22,410 bases of DNA, taken from positions 1 to 22,410 of the forward strand of contig JAKCEC010000004.1 in assembly GCA_021841725.1 (NCBI GenBank). The letters are read 5' to 3'. The stretch is from Actinomycetes bacterium (GTDB lineage Bacteria > Actinomycetota > Acidimicrobiia > Acidimicrobiales > RAAP-2). Both the position numbers and the translations under genes were made by a program. Positions 1 to 7,879 of the stretch are shown one piece after another; position 1 is the first letter of the stretch, and the number at the start of each line of letters is the position of its first letter. Below the pieces are notes generated by a model. That model was not told the origin of the DNA. It saw only the letters and a program-made list of their open reading frames with translations, and made no database searches.

Positions 1-945
1 ACCGGGCGCGACGCCGAAGAACCCCGCCTCGGGGTTGATGGCGTAGAGTCGACCGTCCGCGCCGGGCTTCATCCAGCAGATGTCGTCACCGATGGTCTCG
101 ACGCGCCAGCCCGGCAGGGTCGGCACCAACATGGCCAGGTTGGTCTTGCCACAGGCCGAAGGGAACGCCGCCGCAATGTAGCGCGACAGCCCCGCGGGGT
201 TGGTCAGTTTCAAGATGAGCATGTGCTCGGCGAGCCAACCGCCTTCGCGCGCCATGACGCTCGCGATGCGCAGGGCGAAGCACTTCTTGCCGAGCAGGGC
301 GTTGCCGCCGTAGCCCGAACCGAAGGAGATGATCTCCTTGGTGTCGGGGAAGTGCACGATGTACTTGTGCTCGTCGTTGCAGGGCCAGGCGACGTCGGGC
401 TCACCCGCGGCGAGCGGCGCGCCCACCGAGTGCAGGGCGGGTACGAAGTAGCCCTCGTCACCCAGCAGGTCCAGGACCGGCTGACCCATGCGGGTCATGA
501 TCTTCATCGACACCGCCACGTAGGCCGAATCGGTGATCTCCACGCCCAGGTGCGCGATGTCCGAACCGAGGGGACCCATGGAGAAGGGCACCACGTACAT
601 GGTGCGGCCCTTCATGCACCCCGTGAAGAGTCCCGTGAGGGTGGCGCGCATCTCGACGGGGTCGCGCCAATTATTGGTCGGACCCGCGTCGATCTCGAGG
701 GTCGAGCAGATGTAGGTGCGGTCCTCGACGCGCGCCACGTCACTGGGGTCCGAGACCGCGTAGTAGCTGTGGGGACGCTTCGCGTCCGAGAGCCTCTTGA
801 AGGTCCCGTTGTCCACGAGCAACTGACAGAGTTCGTCGTACTCACGCTCCGATCCGTCGCACCAATGGATACGATCGGGGGTAGTGAGTTGCGCTACTTC
901 TTCGACCCAGTCAATGAGTTGCTTATTTGATGTCGGGTACGTCAC
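1..945 (-). CDS. pckG: Phosphoenolpyruvate carboxykinase (GTP), N-terminal part, cut by window edge
   Basis: It interconverts oxaloacetate and PEP using GTP in the cytosol, the entry step of gluconeogenesis. The 315 codons seen here are the N-terminal half of a family usually about 600 residues long; the C-terminus lies beyond base 1. Seen directly: GPTNNWRDP, a run ending [16 protein letters not shown], the substrate-binding stretch [20 protein letters not shown], and the kinase-1 P-loop FPSACGKTN at about residues 261-269 with the hyper-reactive active-site Cys265. This is the GTP family, not the ATP (PckA) family. The GTG at 945 is preferred because GGAGG lies 8 nt upstream. An in-frame ATG at 960 would add five residues but has a weaker ribosome site. 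It diverges from thiL. Confidence 0.97.
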   Translation of the reverse strand, partial: MTYPTSNKQLIDWVEEVAQLTTPDRIHWCDGSEREYDELCQLLVDNGTFKRLSDAKRPHSYYAVSDPSDVARVEDRTYICSTLEIDAGPTNNWRDPVEMRATLTGLFTGCMKGRTMYVVPFSMGPLGSDIAHLGVEITDSAYVAVSMKIMTRMGQPVLDLLGDEGYFVPALHSVGAPLAAGEPDVAWPCNDEHKYIVHFPDTKEIISFGSGYGGNALLGKKCFALRIASVMAREGGWLAEHMLILKLTNPAGLSRYIAAAFPSACGKTNLAMLVPTLPGWRVETIGDDICWMKPGADGRLYAINPEAGFFGVAPG

Positions 946-1034
946 CGGTAATGCCTCCATTACTCTCGTCGCGCCGCGGTCGTGCGTGCGCGTTCAAACC
1001 GTTCAATACCGTGTCAAGTTCCGCTGACCCTCCG
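946..1034. promoter_or_regulatory. pckG-thiL divergent intergenic region with TTGA-type repeats
   Basis: Read on the minus strand towards pckG, this gap holds a consensus -35-like TTGACA (1017-1012) followed by two further TTGAAC units, giving TTGACAcgg, TATTGAACGG, TTTGAACG at a 9-10 nt period (1017-991). No good -10 sits 17 nt after TTGACA; TATTGA (1009-1004) is the nearest A+T-rich hexamer. The regular spacing on one helical face would suit an operator, but the regulator is unknown and the assignment is an inference. Confidence 0.35.
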
Positions 1035-1961
1035 GTGATCGGAGAGTCGACTCGGGGGGAAGACGACGTCATCAAGCGTATCGCCGCGATTCTCGGTCGT
1101 AGTCCGATTCCGCGCGGGGAGCGCCACATCGGCGACGACGCCGCCGTGCTCGCCCCCTTCGTCGGCCAGGCGCTGATCTCCACCGACGTCGCCGTGCTCG
1201 GGGTCCACCTCGACGGGGCGCTCTTTCCCCTCGAGGACCTCGGATTCAAGGCGGTGGCGTCGGCGGTATCGGACCTCGCGGCGATGGGGGCCCGCCCGCG
1301 CGGTGCGGTTATTGCGGTTTCGTCGCCTCCCGGGACGGATCTCGAGGAGTTGCACCGCGGCGTCGGCGACGCCGCGGTGATCACGTCGTGCCCCATCGTC
1401 GGCGGTGACCTCACCCGAGGCAACGATGTCTCCATCGCGGTCACCGTCTTCGGCGAGTGCCCCGGGGGTGACGCCGTACTGCGCAGCGGCGCGCGCGCGG
1501 ATGAAAAGATTTTGGTGACCGGACCCCTCGGACGCTCGGCGGCGGGGCTGCGCCGTCGACGCGGCGGGGCGGCGCTCCAAGATGAACTGGTGGTGGCTCA
1601 CCGCCGACCGTGGCCGCGCGTGGCGGAGGGTATCGCGGCGCGCGGGGCCGGCGCGAGCGCCATGATGGACCTCAGTGACGGTCTCGGGCTGGACCTGCAT
1701 CGTTTGGCCGACGCCTCAGAGGTCGGCTTCGTCCTCGACAACGTCCCCGTGGCCGAGGGGGCCAGCGAGTCCGAGGCGATCAGTGGCGGCGAGGACTACG
1801 AGTTATTGATCGTGACCCCCAACGTCGAACGACTGCGCCTGATCTTCGCGGACCGGGGCTTGCGCCAGCCCATTCAGATCGGTCGGGTCGTCGCGGACGT
1901 CCACGTACGGACCTGGCGAGGCGACCCCTTCGCGCGTCGTGGGTGGCAACACCAGTTGTAG
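1035..1961 (+). CDS. thiL: Thiamine-monophosphate kinase
   Basis: ThiL phosphorylates thiamine monophosphate with ATP to give thiamine diphosphate, the last step of the cofactor pathway. Family marks seen: GDDAAVL near the N-terminus (metal/ATP binding), the Asp in STDVAVLGVHLD, SDLAAMGARPRG, IVGGDLTRG, MMDLSDGLGLDLHRLA and SGGEDYELL near the C-terminus, all in the usual ThiL/PurM-fold order. Length is about 308 residues from the GTG at 1035, normal for the family. The start is uncertain. The frame stays open upstream to an ATG at 927, which would run into divergent pckG, and a GTG at 1011 is also possible. None has a strong ribosome site, and homology begins just after 1035. The downstream neighbour rpmB is convergent. 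Confidence 0.93.
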   Translation: MIGESTRGEDDVIKRIAAILGRSPIPRGERHIGDDAAVLAPFVGQALISTDVAVLGVHLDGALFPLEDLGFKAVASAVSDLAAMGARPRGAVIAVSSPPGTDLEELHRGVGDAAVITSCPIVGGDLTRGNDVSIAVTVFGECPGGDAVLRSGARADEKILVTGPLGRSAAGLRRRRGGAALQDELVVAHRRPWPRVAEGIAARGAGASAMMDLSDGLGLDLHRLADASEVGFVLDNVPVAEGASESEAISGGEDYELLIVTPNVERLRLIFADRGLRQPIQIGRVVADVHVRTWRGDPFARRGWQHQL

Positions 1962-2010
1962 ATGACGCGATGACCAACGCGACGTCGCCGTCGCCGTGGG
2001 AGGGGGGCGC

Positions 2011-2223
2011 CTAAGCGGTCGTGCCCGTGCGACGCACGGGCTTGGTGACCTTGCCCGATCGCAGGCAGCCGGTGCAGACGTTCATGCGCACGGGGGTCGC
2101 ACCGACGAGGGCGCGCACGCGCTGAATGTTCGGGTTCCAACGACGCTTGGTGCGACGGTGCGAGTGCGAGACGTTCATGCCGAAGGACGGCTTCTTCCCG
2201 CAGATTTCGCAGACTGATGCCAT
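2011..2223 (-). CDS. rpmB: 50S ribosomal protein L28 (zinc-binding form)
   Basis: A 70-residue large-subunit protein. It shows the L28 pattern: an N-terminal [18 protein letters not shown], then RTKRRWNPN, then a second Cys pair CTGC. Cys5, Cys8, Cys50 and Cys53 are the four ligands of a zinc ribbon, so this is the zinc-containing (C+) paralogue type. Zinc-starved actinobacteria often carry a cysteine-free substitute elsewhere; none is in this window. The start ATG at 2223 is supported by GAAGGAGA about 8 nt upstream. The gene is transcribed alone on the minus strand, convergent with thiL (49-nt gap) and divergent from the DAK2 gene. An extended -10 lies at 2293-2285. Confidence 0.97.
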   Translation of the reverse strand: MASVCEICGKKPSFGMNVSHSHRRTKRRWNPNIQRVRALVGATPVRMNVCTGCLRSGKVTKPVRRTGTTA

Positions 2224-2284
2224 GATGGACTTCTCCTTCGTCACCTACGCCGCCCGATGCGTCGTCTCGATAAACCGAATGACC

Positions 2285-2294
2285 ATTGTAGCAT
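2285..2294. promoter_or_regulatory. Overlapping divergent -10 elements for rpmB and the DAK2 gene
   Basis: On the minus strand the bases 2293-2285 read TGCTACAAT, an extended -10 (TGn plus TACAAT) pointing at rpmB with an expected leader of about 55 nt that contains its ribosome site. On the plus strand 2289-2294 read TAGCAT, a TANNNT hexamer ending 8 nt before the ATG at 2303, where no Shine-Dalgarno sequence exists. The two hexamers share two bases. No convincing -35 is visible for either. Prediction from sequence only. Confidence 0.5.
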
Positions 2295-2302
2295 CGCTAC
2301 CG

Positions 2303-3928
2303 ATGACCTCATTGACCACCCTGACAGCCGCCGATCTGTCACGGGCCGTGACCACCTACGCCGGGCTACTGCGCGCGCAGCGCGACGTGATCAACCGACT
2401 CAATGTTTTCCCGGTTCCCGACGGTGATACGGGCACGAATATGACCCTAACGGTCGAATCGGTGGTCGCCGACGTCCACGCCCTCGGCCGCGAGGTCACG
2501 ATGGCCGAGCTCTGTCGGGCGATCGCGCAAGGGTCCTTGATGGGCGCGCGGGGCAATTCGGGGGTCATTCTGTCGCAAATGTTGCGCGGCTTGATCCAGG
2601 GCTTCGGCGACGACCAGGTGGACGCCACGGAACTGGCCGCCGGCCTGGTGCGCGCCGACGTCCTCGCGCGCCAGGCCGTCGCGCGCCCCGTCGAGGGGAC
2701 CATTCTGTCGGTCGCGCGCGCGGCCGCCGAGGGGGCCCAGAACGCCTCCTCCCTCGAGTCGGTGGTGCACGGGGCGCGCGACGCGGCCCGCGCGGCGCTG
2801 GCGCGTACGCCCGACCAGCTCGCCGTGCTCAAGCAGGCGGGGGTGGTCGACTCGGGGGGCACGGGCCTGGTGCTCTGGTTCGACGCCCTCTGTCACGTGG
2901 TGGCCGGTGACCCGCTGCCCGCGACGCCCGACCTGGCGTCGACGAGCGCCCTGCCCGAGGTGCACGAGAACCTGGCCGGCGACGTCGGTGACTTCCGCTA
3001 CGAAGTGATGTTCCTGCTCGACGCCGAGGACGACCGGATGGACACCTTTCGTGACGGGTGGGCGGGCCTGGGTGACTCCATCGTCGTCGTCGGGGGCGAG
3101 GGTACCTACAACTGCCATATCCACACCAACGACATCGGCGCCTCCATCGAGGTCGCGGTGGAGGTCGGACGTCCGCGCCGGATACGCGTGAGCGATCTCA
3201 ACGAGCAGGTCATCGAGGAACGGTGGGTGCGCGAGTCGCACGTGTTACCCGACGCGCCCGTGACCCCCGTCCCCACCACCGCCGTGGTGGCGGTGGTGGT
3301 CGGCGACGGAGTGGGTCGGATCTTTCAGACGCTGGGCGTGCGCGGTCTCGTCACCGGCGGCCAGACGATGAATCCGTCGACGGCGGAACTGGTCGAAGCG
3401 GTACGCGGCACCGGCGCGACCCAGGTGATCATCCTGCCCAACAACCGCAACATTCGAGCGGTCGCCGAGCAGGTGGACGGTCTCGTCGAGGCCGTCGTGC
3501 GGGTGGTGGCGACCGACTCGATCGTGGAAGGTTTCGCGGCCCTGTTGAACTACGACCCCGACGCCGACGTCGAGGAGAATTATCGGACGATGTCGGATTC
3601 GGCGGACCACGTCACGGCGGGCGAGGTGACGCGCGCGGTGCGCGACACGCGCACCGACGTGGGCGAGGTCCGCGCGGGCGACTGGATCGGCCTGGGCGCG
3701 GGAGGGGTGCTGGCGATCGGGACCCGACTCGACGAGGTGAACGAGCGACTGCTGCGGTGCCTGATCAAGGACCAGCACGAATTGGTGACCGTTATCGAGG
3801 GCGAAGGTTCCTCGAGCGCGTCGACGCGGGCGGTGCGCGAGTTCATCGCCGTCCAGTACCCGCAGTTGGGCGTCGAGGTGCACCACGGGGGCCAACCCCT
3901 CTACCCGTATCTCTTCGGCGTCGAGTAG
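2303..3928 (+). CDS. DAK2 domain protein, YloV/FakA-like (putative fatty-acid kinase catalytic subunit)
   Basis: 541 residues from the ATG at 2303. The N-terminal DhaL/DAK2 kinase domain shows LNVFPVPDGDTGTNM (metal-binding aspartates about residues 40-45), GARGNSGVILSQMLRG and KQAGVVDSGGTGLV. The C-terminus ends in the YloV signature HHGGQPLYPYLFGVE. In Firmicutes the homologue FakA phosphorylates fatty acids held by DegV-type FakB proteins; no FakB is encoded here, so the substrate is inferred. The closeness of plsX, which makes and consumes acyl-phosphate, fits a lipid role but may only reflect conserved gene order. ATG 2303 is chosen over ATG 2279 because a TAGCAT hexamer lies 8 nt upstream, suggesting a leaderless mRNA. 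recG follows after 4 nt. Confidence 0.9.
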   Translation: MTSLTTLTAADLSRAVTTYAGLLRAQRDVINRLNVFPVPDGDTGTNMTLTVESVVADVHALGREVTMAELCRAIAQGSLMGARGNSGVILSQMLRGLIQGFGDDQVDATELAAGLVRADVLARQAVARPVEGTILSVARAAAEGAQNASSLESVVHGARDAARAALARTPDQLAVLKQAGVVDSGGTGLVLWFDALCHVVAGDPLPATPDLASTSALPEVHENLAGDVGDFRYEVMFLLDAEDDRMDTFRDGWAGLGDSIVVVGGEGTYNCHIHTNDIGASIEVAVEVGRPRRIRVSDLNEQVIEERWVRESHVLPDAPVTPVPTTAVVAVVVGDGVGRIFQTLGVRGLVTGGQTMNPSTAELVEAVRGTGATQVIILPNNRNIRAVAEQVDGLVEAVVRVVATDSIVEGFAALLNYDPDADVEENYRTMSDSADHVTAGEVTRAVRDTRTDVGEVRAGDWIGLGAGGVLAIGTRLDEVNERLLRCLIKDQHELVTVIEGEGSSSASTRAVREFIAVQYPQLGVEVHHGGQPLYPYLFGVE

Positions 3929-3932
3929 CGCG

Positions 3933-6140
3933 GTGGGCGCCGCCGCACGTCGCCTGCGCGCGCTGAGCGAGATCCCGGTCAGTCAGTTGCGCCACGTCGG
4001 GCCCCAGCGCACCGCGGCCCTCGCGGCGCTCGGCCTCGAGAACGTGCTGGACCTCCTCACGCTCTTTCCGCGCCGGCACATCGACCGCACCCGCCGCGTG
4101 GACCTGTCCGATCTCACGGTGGGCGAGGAGGCCGCCGTCTTCGCCGAGGTGCGCTCGAGTGCCGCGCGGCGGACTCGTCAGGGGAAGTCCCTGGTGGACG
4201 TCACGGTGGTCGATGACGGCGAGACCATGAAGGTGGCGTTCTTCAATCAGCCCTGGCGCGCCGCCCAGCTGGTCCCGGGCGTACAGGCCATCTTCTTTGG
4301 CAAGGTCAGTGATTTTCGCGGCACGCGACAGATGACCAACCCCGTCGTCGACGTCGTGGTCGGCGCCTCGGGCGAGGACCACGACGCCCGTCGGGTCGGG
4401 GGCATCGTGGCGCTCTACCCGGCGTCGGAGAAGGCGGGCGTCACCAGTTGGGAGATGGGTGGTTTCGTCGAGGAGTCCCTGCGGCGCGCCGGACCGCTGC
4501 TCGACCCGCTCGACGAGGCGGTCCGGAGCGACTACTCCCTCGTGGACCGCACGGCGGCGTTCTGGGGCATCCACCTCCCCACGGACATGGCGCAGGTGGC
4601 GCCGGCGCGCCGGCGCCTCGTCTTCGACGAATTCCTTCGCCTCCAACTCCTGCTCGCGCTGCGGCGACGGCGATTGCACGAGTCGTCGACGGGCGTGCGC
4701 CACCCCTTTGACCCCGCGGACCTCGAGGCGATCCCCGGGTCCTCGCCCCCGCCGGGGTCGTCCCTCGTGCGTCAGTTCCTCGCGGCGCACCGCTTCGCCC
4801 TGACGAGGGCGCAGCGTCGGGTGCTGGGCGACATCGGCCGCGACATGTCCTCGCCCATCCCCATGCACCGCCTCCTGCAGGGCGACGTCGGTTCGGGCAA
4901 GACGGTGGTGGCGCTCACCGCCCTGCTGATGTGCGTCGACGGCGCGCGTCAGGGTGCGGTCATGGCGCCCACCGAGGTCCTGGCCGAGCAGCACGCCCAG
5001 GCCCTACGCGCCGATCTGGCGGGGCTGCGCGTGCGCGACGACGAGGTGTTGGGGGGCGAGCGCGACGTGGTGGTGCGGCTGCTCACGGGACGGGTGAAGG
5101 GCAAGGAACGTCAGGCAATACTGCGCGAACTCGCGCGCGGTGGCGTGGACATCGTGGTGGGGACTCACGCCCTGTTGAGCGAGGACGTGCGCTTTCGGTC
5201 CCTGGGCGCCATCGTCATCGACGAACAACACCGATTCGGGGTGGAGCAGCGCGCGCTGCTGCGCGACCAGGGTCGAGCCCGTTCTGACGAGCCCGTCGAC
5301 CCCGACGTGTTGGTGATGACCGCGACGCCGATCCCGCGCACCGCCGCCATGGTGGTGTTCGGGGACCTGGACCGCAGTGTGCTCGACGAGATGCCCGCGG
5401 GCCGGCGCGCGGTCGCTACGGCGTGGGCGCGGTCGACCACCGAGGTCGAGGCGGCGTGGCGCCGGGTCCGCGAGGAGGTGGCGGCGGGTCGACGGGCGTA
5501 CGTGGTGTGCCCCCTGGTGTCGGACTCCGAGCGCGTCGAGGCGACGAGCGCGGTCGCCGAGCGCACGCGCCTGGCGACGCACGAACTGCGCGGCCTCAGC
5601 GTGGGTCTACTGCACGGTCAGATGAAGGGCGCCGAGAAGGACGAGGTGATGAGCCAGTTCCGCGCGGGTGAAATCCAAGTGCTCGTCGCGACGGTGGTGA
5701 TCGAGGTCGGCGTCGACGTCGCGGCGGCGTCCGTGATCGTCATCGAGGACGCGTGGCGCTTCGGTCTCGCGCAACTGCATCAATTGCGCGGGCGCGTGGG
5801 TCGCGCGGACGCGCAGAGCTTCTGCTTCCTCCTGGGAGAGGCGCCCACCCCCGACGGCGTCGCGCGCCTCGAGGCGTTGGTGGGGTCCACGGACGGCTTC
5901 GCCCTGGCCGAGGTCGACCTCGAACTGCGCGGGGAGGGGACGCTGCTGGGGGCTCGCCAGCGGGGTCGCTCCGACCTTCGCCTGGCCAACCTTCGCCGCG
6001 ACGAGGACATCTTGCTCCAGGCTCGCTCGCTCGCCCTCGAACTCGTGGCGGGTGACTCGTGGGAGGAGCACGACGACCTCATCGACGAATTGCGCCTCTT
6101 CGTCGACGACGAGGAGGCCCGGTACCTCTTTCGCTCCTGA
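3933..6140 (+). CDS. recG: ATP-dependent DNA helicase RecG
   Basis: RecG is a double-stranded DNA translocase that regresses stalled replication forks and processes recombination intermediates. The 735-residue length is typical. The first ~150 residues form the wedge/OB region that binds branched DNA. The motor follows: Walker A GDVGSGKT at 317-324, Walker B DEQHRFGVEQR starting at residue 430, motif III MTATPIPRT, then the second RecA domain with LLHGQMKGAEKDEVM, VATVVIEVGVDV and QLRGRVGRAD. The GTG start at 3933 lies 4 nt after the DAK2 stop, so the two genes are probably co-transcribed, as commonly seen in actinobacteria. No missing motif was noticed. Confidence 0.97.
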   Translation: MGAAARRLRALSEIPVSQLRHVGPQRTAALAALGLENVLDLLTLFPRRHIDRTRRVDLSDLTVGEEAAVFAEVRSSAARRTRQGKSLVDVTVVDDGETMKVAFFNQPWRAAQLVPGVQAIFFGKVSDFRGTRQMTNPVVDVVVGASGEDHDARRVGGIVALYPASEKAGVTSWEMGGFVEESLRRAGPLLDPLDEAVRSDYSLVDRTAAFWGIHLPTDMAQVAPARRRLVFDEFLRLQLLLALRRRRLHESSTGVRHPFDPADLEAIPGSSPPPGSSLVRQFLAAHRFALTRAQRRVLGDIGRDMSSPIPMHRLLQGDVGSGKTVVALTALLMCVDGARQGAVMAPTEVLAEQHAQALRADLAGLRVRDDEVLGGERDVVVRLLTGRVKGKERQAILRELARGGVDIVVGTHALLSEDVRFRSLGAIVIDEQHRFGVEQRALLRDQGRARSDEPVDPDVLVMTATPIPRTAAMVVFGDLDRSVLDEMPAGRRAVATAWARSTTEVEAAWRRVREEVAAGRRAYVVCPLVSDSERVEATSAVAERTRLATHELRGLSVGLLHGQMKGAEKDEVMSQFRAGEIQVLVATVVIEVGVDVAAASVIVIEDAWRFGLAQLHQLRGRVGRADAQSFCFLLGEAPTPDGVARLEALVGSTDGFALAEVDLELRGEGTLLGARQRGRSDLRLANLRRDEDILLQARSLALELVAGDSWEEHDDLIDELRLFVDDEEARYLFRS

Positions 6141-6145
6141 GCCCA

Positions 6146-6202
6146 CCCGCCGGTTCGGGGGGAGGGGGCGGATGCCGGTGTCCGTCGAGACGCACCGGCG
6201 GG
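6146..6202 (+). terminator. Inverted repeats after recG, alternative hairpins (weak terminator candidate)
   Basis: A 9-bp perfect inverted repeat, CCCGCCGGT (6146-6154) and ACCGGCGGG (6194-6202), encloses 39 nt. A second, mutually exclusive hairpin pairs GCCGGTG (6174-6180) with CACCGGC (6193-6199) around a 12-nt loop. Both use the same right arm. There is no T-tract, so it is not a classical intrinsic terminator. It sits between the recG stop and the probable rsmD promoter, where a transcript end would make sense. Confidence 0.35.
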
Positions 6203-6216
6203 GGCCGGCCAGCGCC

Positions 6217-6222
6217 TACCCT
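6217..6222 (+). promoter_or_regulatory. -10 element for a leaderless rsmD-coaD transcript
   Basis: TACCCT ends 6 nt before the GTG of rsmD, the spacing expected if transcription starts at the start codon itself. The 5' side shows no Shine-Dalgarno sequence (TTAAGAC precedes the GTG). No clear -35. Predicted only. Confidence 0.45.
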
Positions 6223-6228
6223 TAAGAC

Positions 6229-6753
6229 GTGCGAGTAATTGGTGGCAGTGCCCGAGGTCGACCGCTCAGGGCGAAGCTGCCCGCCACGGTACGCCCCACC
6301 ACCGACTTCGCCCGCGAAGCGATCTTCTCGATGCTCGAGAGCCGCGGCGGACTGGGCGGCCTGGTGGTGGCGGATCTCTACTGCGGTTCGGGGGCCCTGG
6401 GTATCGAGGCCCTCTCGCGCGGGGCGCGCACCGCCTACTTCTTCGACTCCGACGCGGCGTGCCTGGCGGCGGCCCGGGCCAACTACGAACCGCTGCACCT
6501 GGCGGGGGAGGCGGTGTTCATGCGCGCCACCCTGCCGCTGTGGAGCCCGCCCCACGACCTCGACCTCATCCTGTGCGATCCGCCCTACGGGCCCTTGGAC
6601 CTGGCCGCACTGCTGCACGGGGTGCGCGCCCGGCGCGTCGTGGTGGAGAACGACCGCCACATGGCGGCGCCCGAGGGGTGGCTCGTCACGAAGACGAAGC
6701 GCTACGGCACTACGCTCGTAACGATGTTGGAACCAGACGAGGGGAATTCGTGA
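6229..6753 (+). CDS. rsmD: 16S rRNA (guanine(966)-N(2))-methyltransferase
   Basis: RsmD uses S-adenosylmethionine to methylate G966 (E. coli numbering) of 16S rRNA during 30S assembly. At 174 residues it is slightly short of the usual 180-190. Seen: the N-terminal RVIGGSARGRPL, RPTTDFAREAIFSML, SAM-binding motif I DLYCGSGALGIEAL at 49-62, the acidic FFDSD that would contact the SAM ribose, and catalytic DPPY at 117-120. The GTG at 6229 is the natural start because homology begins at the next residue. The gene appears leaderless. It overlaps coaD by 4 nt (GTGA), the common rsmD-coaD pairing. Confidence 0.95.
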   Translation: MRVIGGSARGRPLRAKLPATVRPTTDFAREAIFSMLESRGGLGGLVVADLYCGSGALGIEALSRGARTAYFFDSDAACLAAARANYEPLHLAGEAVFMRATLPLWSPPHDLDLILCDPPYGPLDLAALLHGVRARRVVVENDRHMAAPEGWLVTKTKRYGTTLVTMLEPDEGNS

Positions 6754-7238
6754 CCATCGGCCTCATTCCCGGGTCCTTTGACCCCTTTCACAACGGGCAC
6801 CTCGAAGTGGTCGAACGCGCCGCCCTCATCTTCGACGAAGTGGTGGTGGCGGCGATCCGCAACCCCCAGAAGTCCGAGCCCCTCTTCGCCCTCGAGGAGC
6901 GTCGCGAGATGATCGCCGAGAGTTGCGCGCACATCGCCAGCGTGCGGATCGTCTCGATTTCGACGCTGCTGGTGAACGTGGCGCGCGACGTGGAGGCGAC
7001 CGCCATCGTCAAGGGGCTGCGCGCGGTCTCGGATTTCGAGAACGAACTGCAGATGGCTCAGATGAATAGGTCCCTGGCCGGGGTGGAGACCCTGTTCATC
7101 CCGTCGAGTTCGAAGCATTCCTTCATCGCCTCGCGACTCTTGCGCGAAGTGGCGCGCTTCGGCGGCGACGTCACCCCATTCGTCCCAGCACCCGTCGCGC
7201 GTCGACTGGTGGCCCTGTACCCCGGAGGTGGCTCATGA
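6750..7238 (+). CDS. coaD: Phosphopantetheine adenylyltransferase
   Basis: CoaD transfers AMP from ATP to 4'-phosphopantetheine, giving dephospho-CoA, the penultimate step of coenzyme A synthesis. The 162-residue length is typical. The nucleotidyltransferase motif GSFDPFHNGH is at residues 8-17 with the TxxH-like HNGH pair. KGLRAVSDFENELQMAQMN and the C-terminal SSSKHSFIASRLLREVARFGGDV are also characteristic. The GTG at 6750 is chosen because GAGGGG lies just upstream and it gives the compact N-terminus MTIGLIPGSF. The stop overlaps the next ATG (ATGA at 7235-7238), suggesting translational coupling with the DivIVA-like gene. Confidence 0.96.
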   Translation: MTIGLIPGSFDPFHNGHLEVVERAALIFDEVVVAAIRNPQKSEPLFALEERREMIAESCAHIASVRIVSISTLLVNVARDVEATAIVKGLRAVSDFENELQMAQMNRSLAGVETLFIPSSSKHSFIASRLLREVARFGGDVTPFVPAPVARRLVALYPGGGS

Positions 7239-7879
7239 GTGTGTTCGACGGTTACGACGATTTCGATCAGAATCAGCCCGCGGAGTCGGACTACGCCTAC
7301 GACGAGGTGGACCCGGCTCCGGGCCGGCACTCGCGGCGCGACATCGAACAGGATCTGCGCGACCTCATCGAGATCATCGCCAACGCCAAGCAGATGCCGC
7401 TGTCGGCGTCGGCCCTGATCCCGCGCGAGGAGGTGCTGTCGCTGCTGGAGCAGGCGGTGCGCGACGTGCCCGACGAGGTGCGCGAGGCGCGCTGGGCCCT
7501 TCGCGATCGCGAGGCGCTGATGGAGGCCGAGCAGATCAAGGCCATGCAATTGATGGACCAGGTCCGCGCCGAGGCGGCACGCATGGTGGATAAGACCGAG
7601 ATCGTGCGCCAGTCGCACCTGCGCGCCGATCAAATCATCGCCGAGGCGCAGACCAAGGCGCGCCAGATCATCAATCAATCCGAGGACTTCATCGACGGCA
7701 AGCTCGCCGGATTCGAGATCGTGCTCGAACGCTTGATCAAGACCACGCACTCGGGCCGCGAGCGGCTCAACTCCCAGAGTCTGCCGGCCAACCTCCTCGA
7801 GACGCCCACGCGGGAGGAAGCGCCCGAGGCGCCCGGAGAGGAGAACCCGGACTTCTTCTTCGACCAGGACGCCCACTAG
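7235..7879 (+). CDS. DivIVA-like coiled-coil protein, SepIVA-type
   Basis: A 214-residue, highly charged protein without membrane segments. Residues about 35-180 are predicted helical and coiled-coil rich, with runs of Ala, Glu, Gln and Arg such as DQVRAEAARMVDKTEIV and ADQIIAEAQTKARQIINQ; the N- and C-terminal tails are acidic and probably disordered. The position between coaD and DUF177 matches the mycobacterial DivIVA-family septation factor SepIVA, which acts in cell-envelope growth and division. The equivalence is inferred from context and composition. It starts at ATG 7235, overlapping coaD by 4 nt, with GGAGGTG just upstream. Generic annotation pipelines may call such proteins ATP synthase subunit B-like because of the coiled coil. 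Confidence 0.8.
   Translation: MSVFDGYDDFDQNQPAESDYAYDEVDPAPGRHSRRDIEQDLRDLIEIIANAKQMPLSASALIPREEVLSLLEQAVRDVPDEVREARWALRDREALMEAEQIKAMQLMDQVRAEAARMVDKTEIVRQSHLRADQIIAEAQTKARQIINQSEDFIDGKLAGFEIVLERLIKTTHSGRERLNSQSLPANLLETPTREEAPEAPGEENPDFFFDQDAH

Noticed and set aside
1962..2010. Possible terminator between convergent thiL and rpmB
   Set aside because: The only structure is the 10-bp palindrome GCGACGTCGC (1979-1988), which has no loop or T-tract.
3843..4994. Long open frame on the minus strand opposite recG
   Set aside because: It is a G+C-driven shadow: recG is intact on the other strand, and the antisense product is Arg/His/Gly-rich without any family motif.
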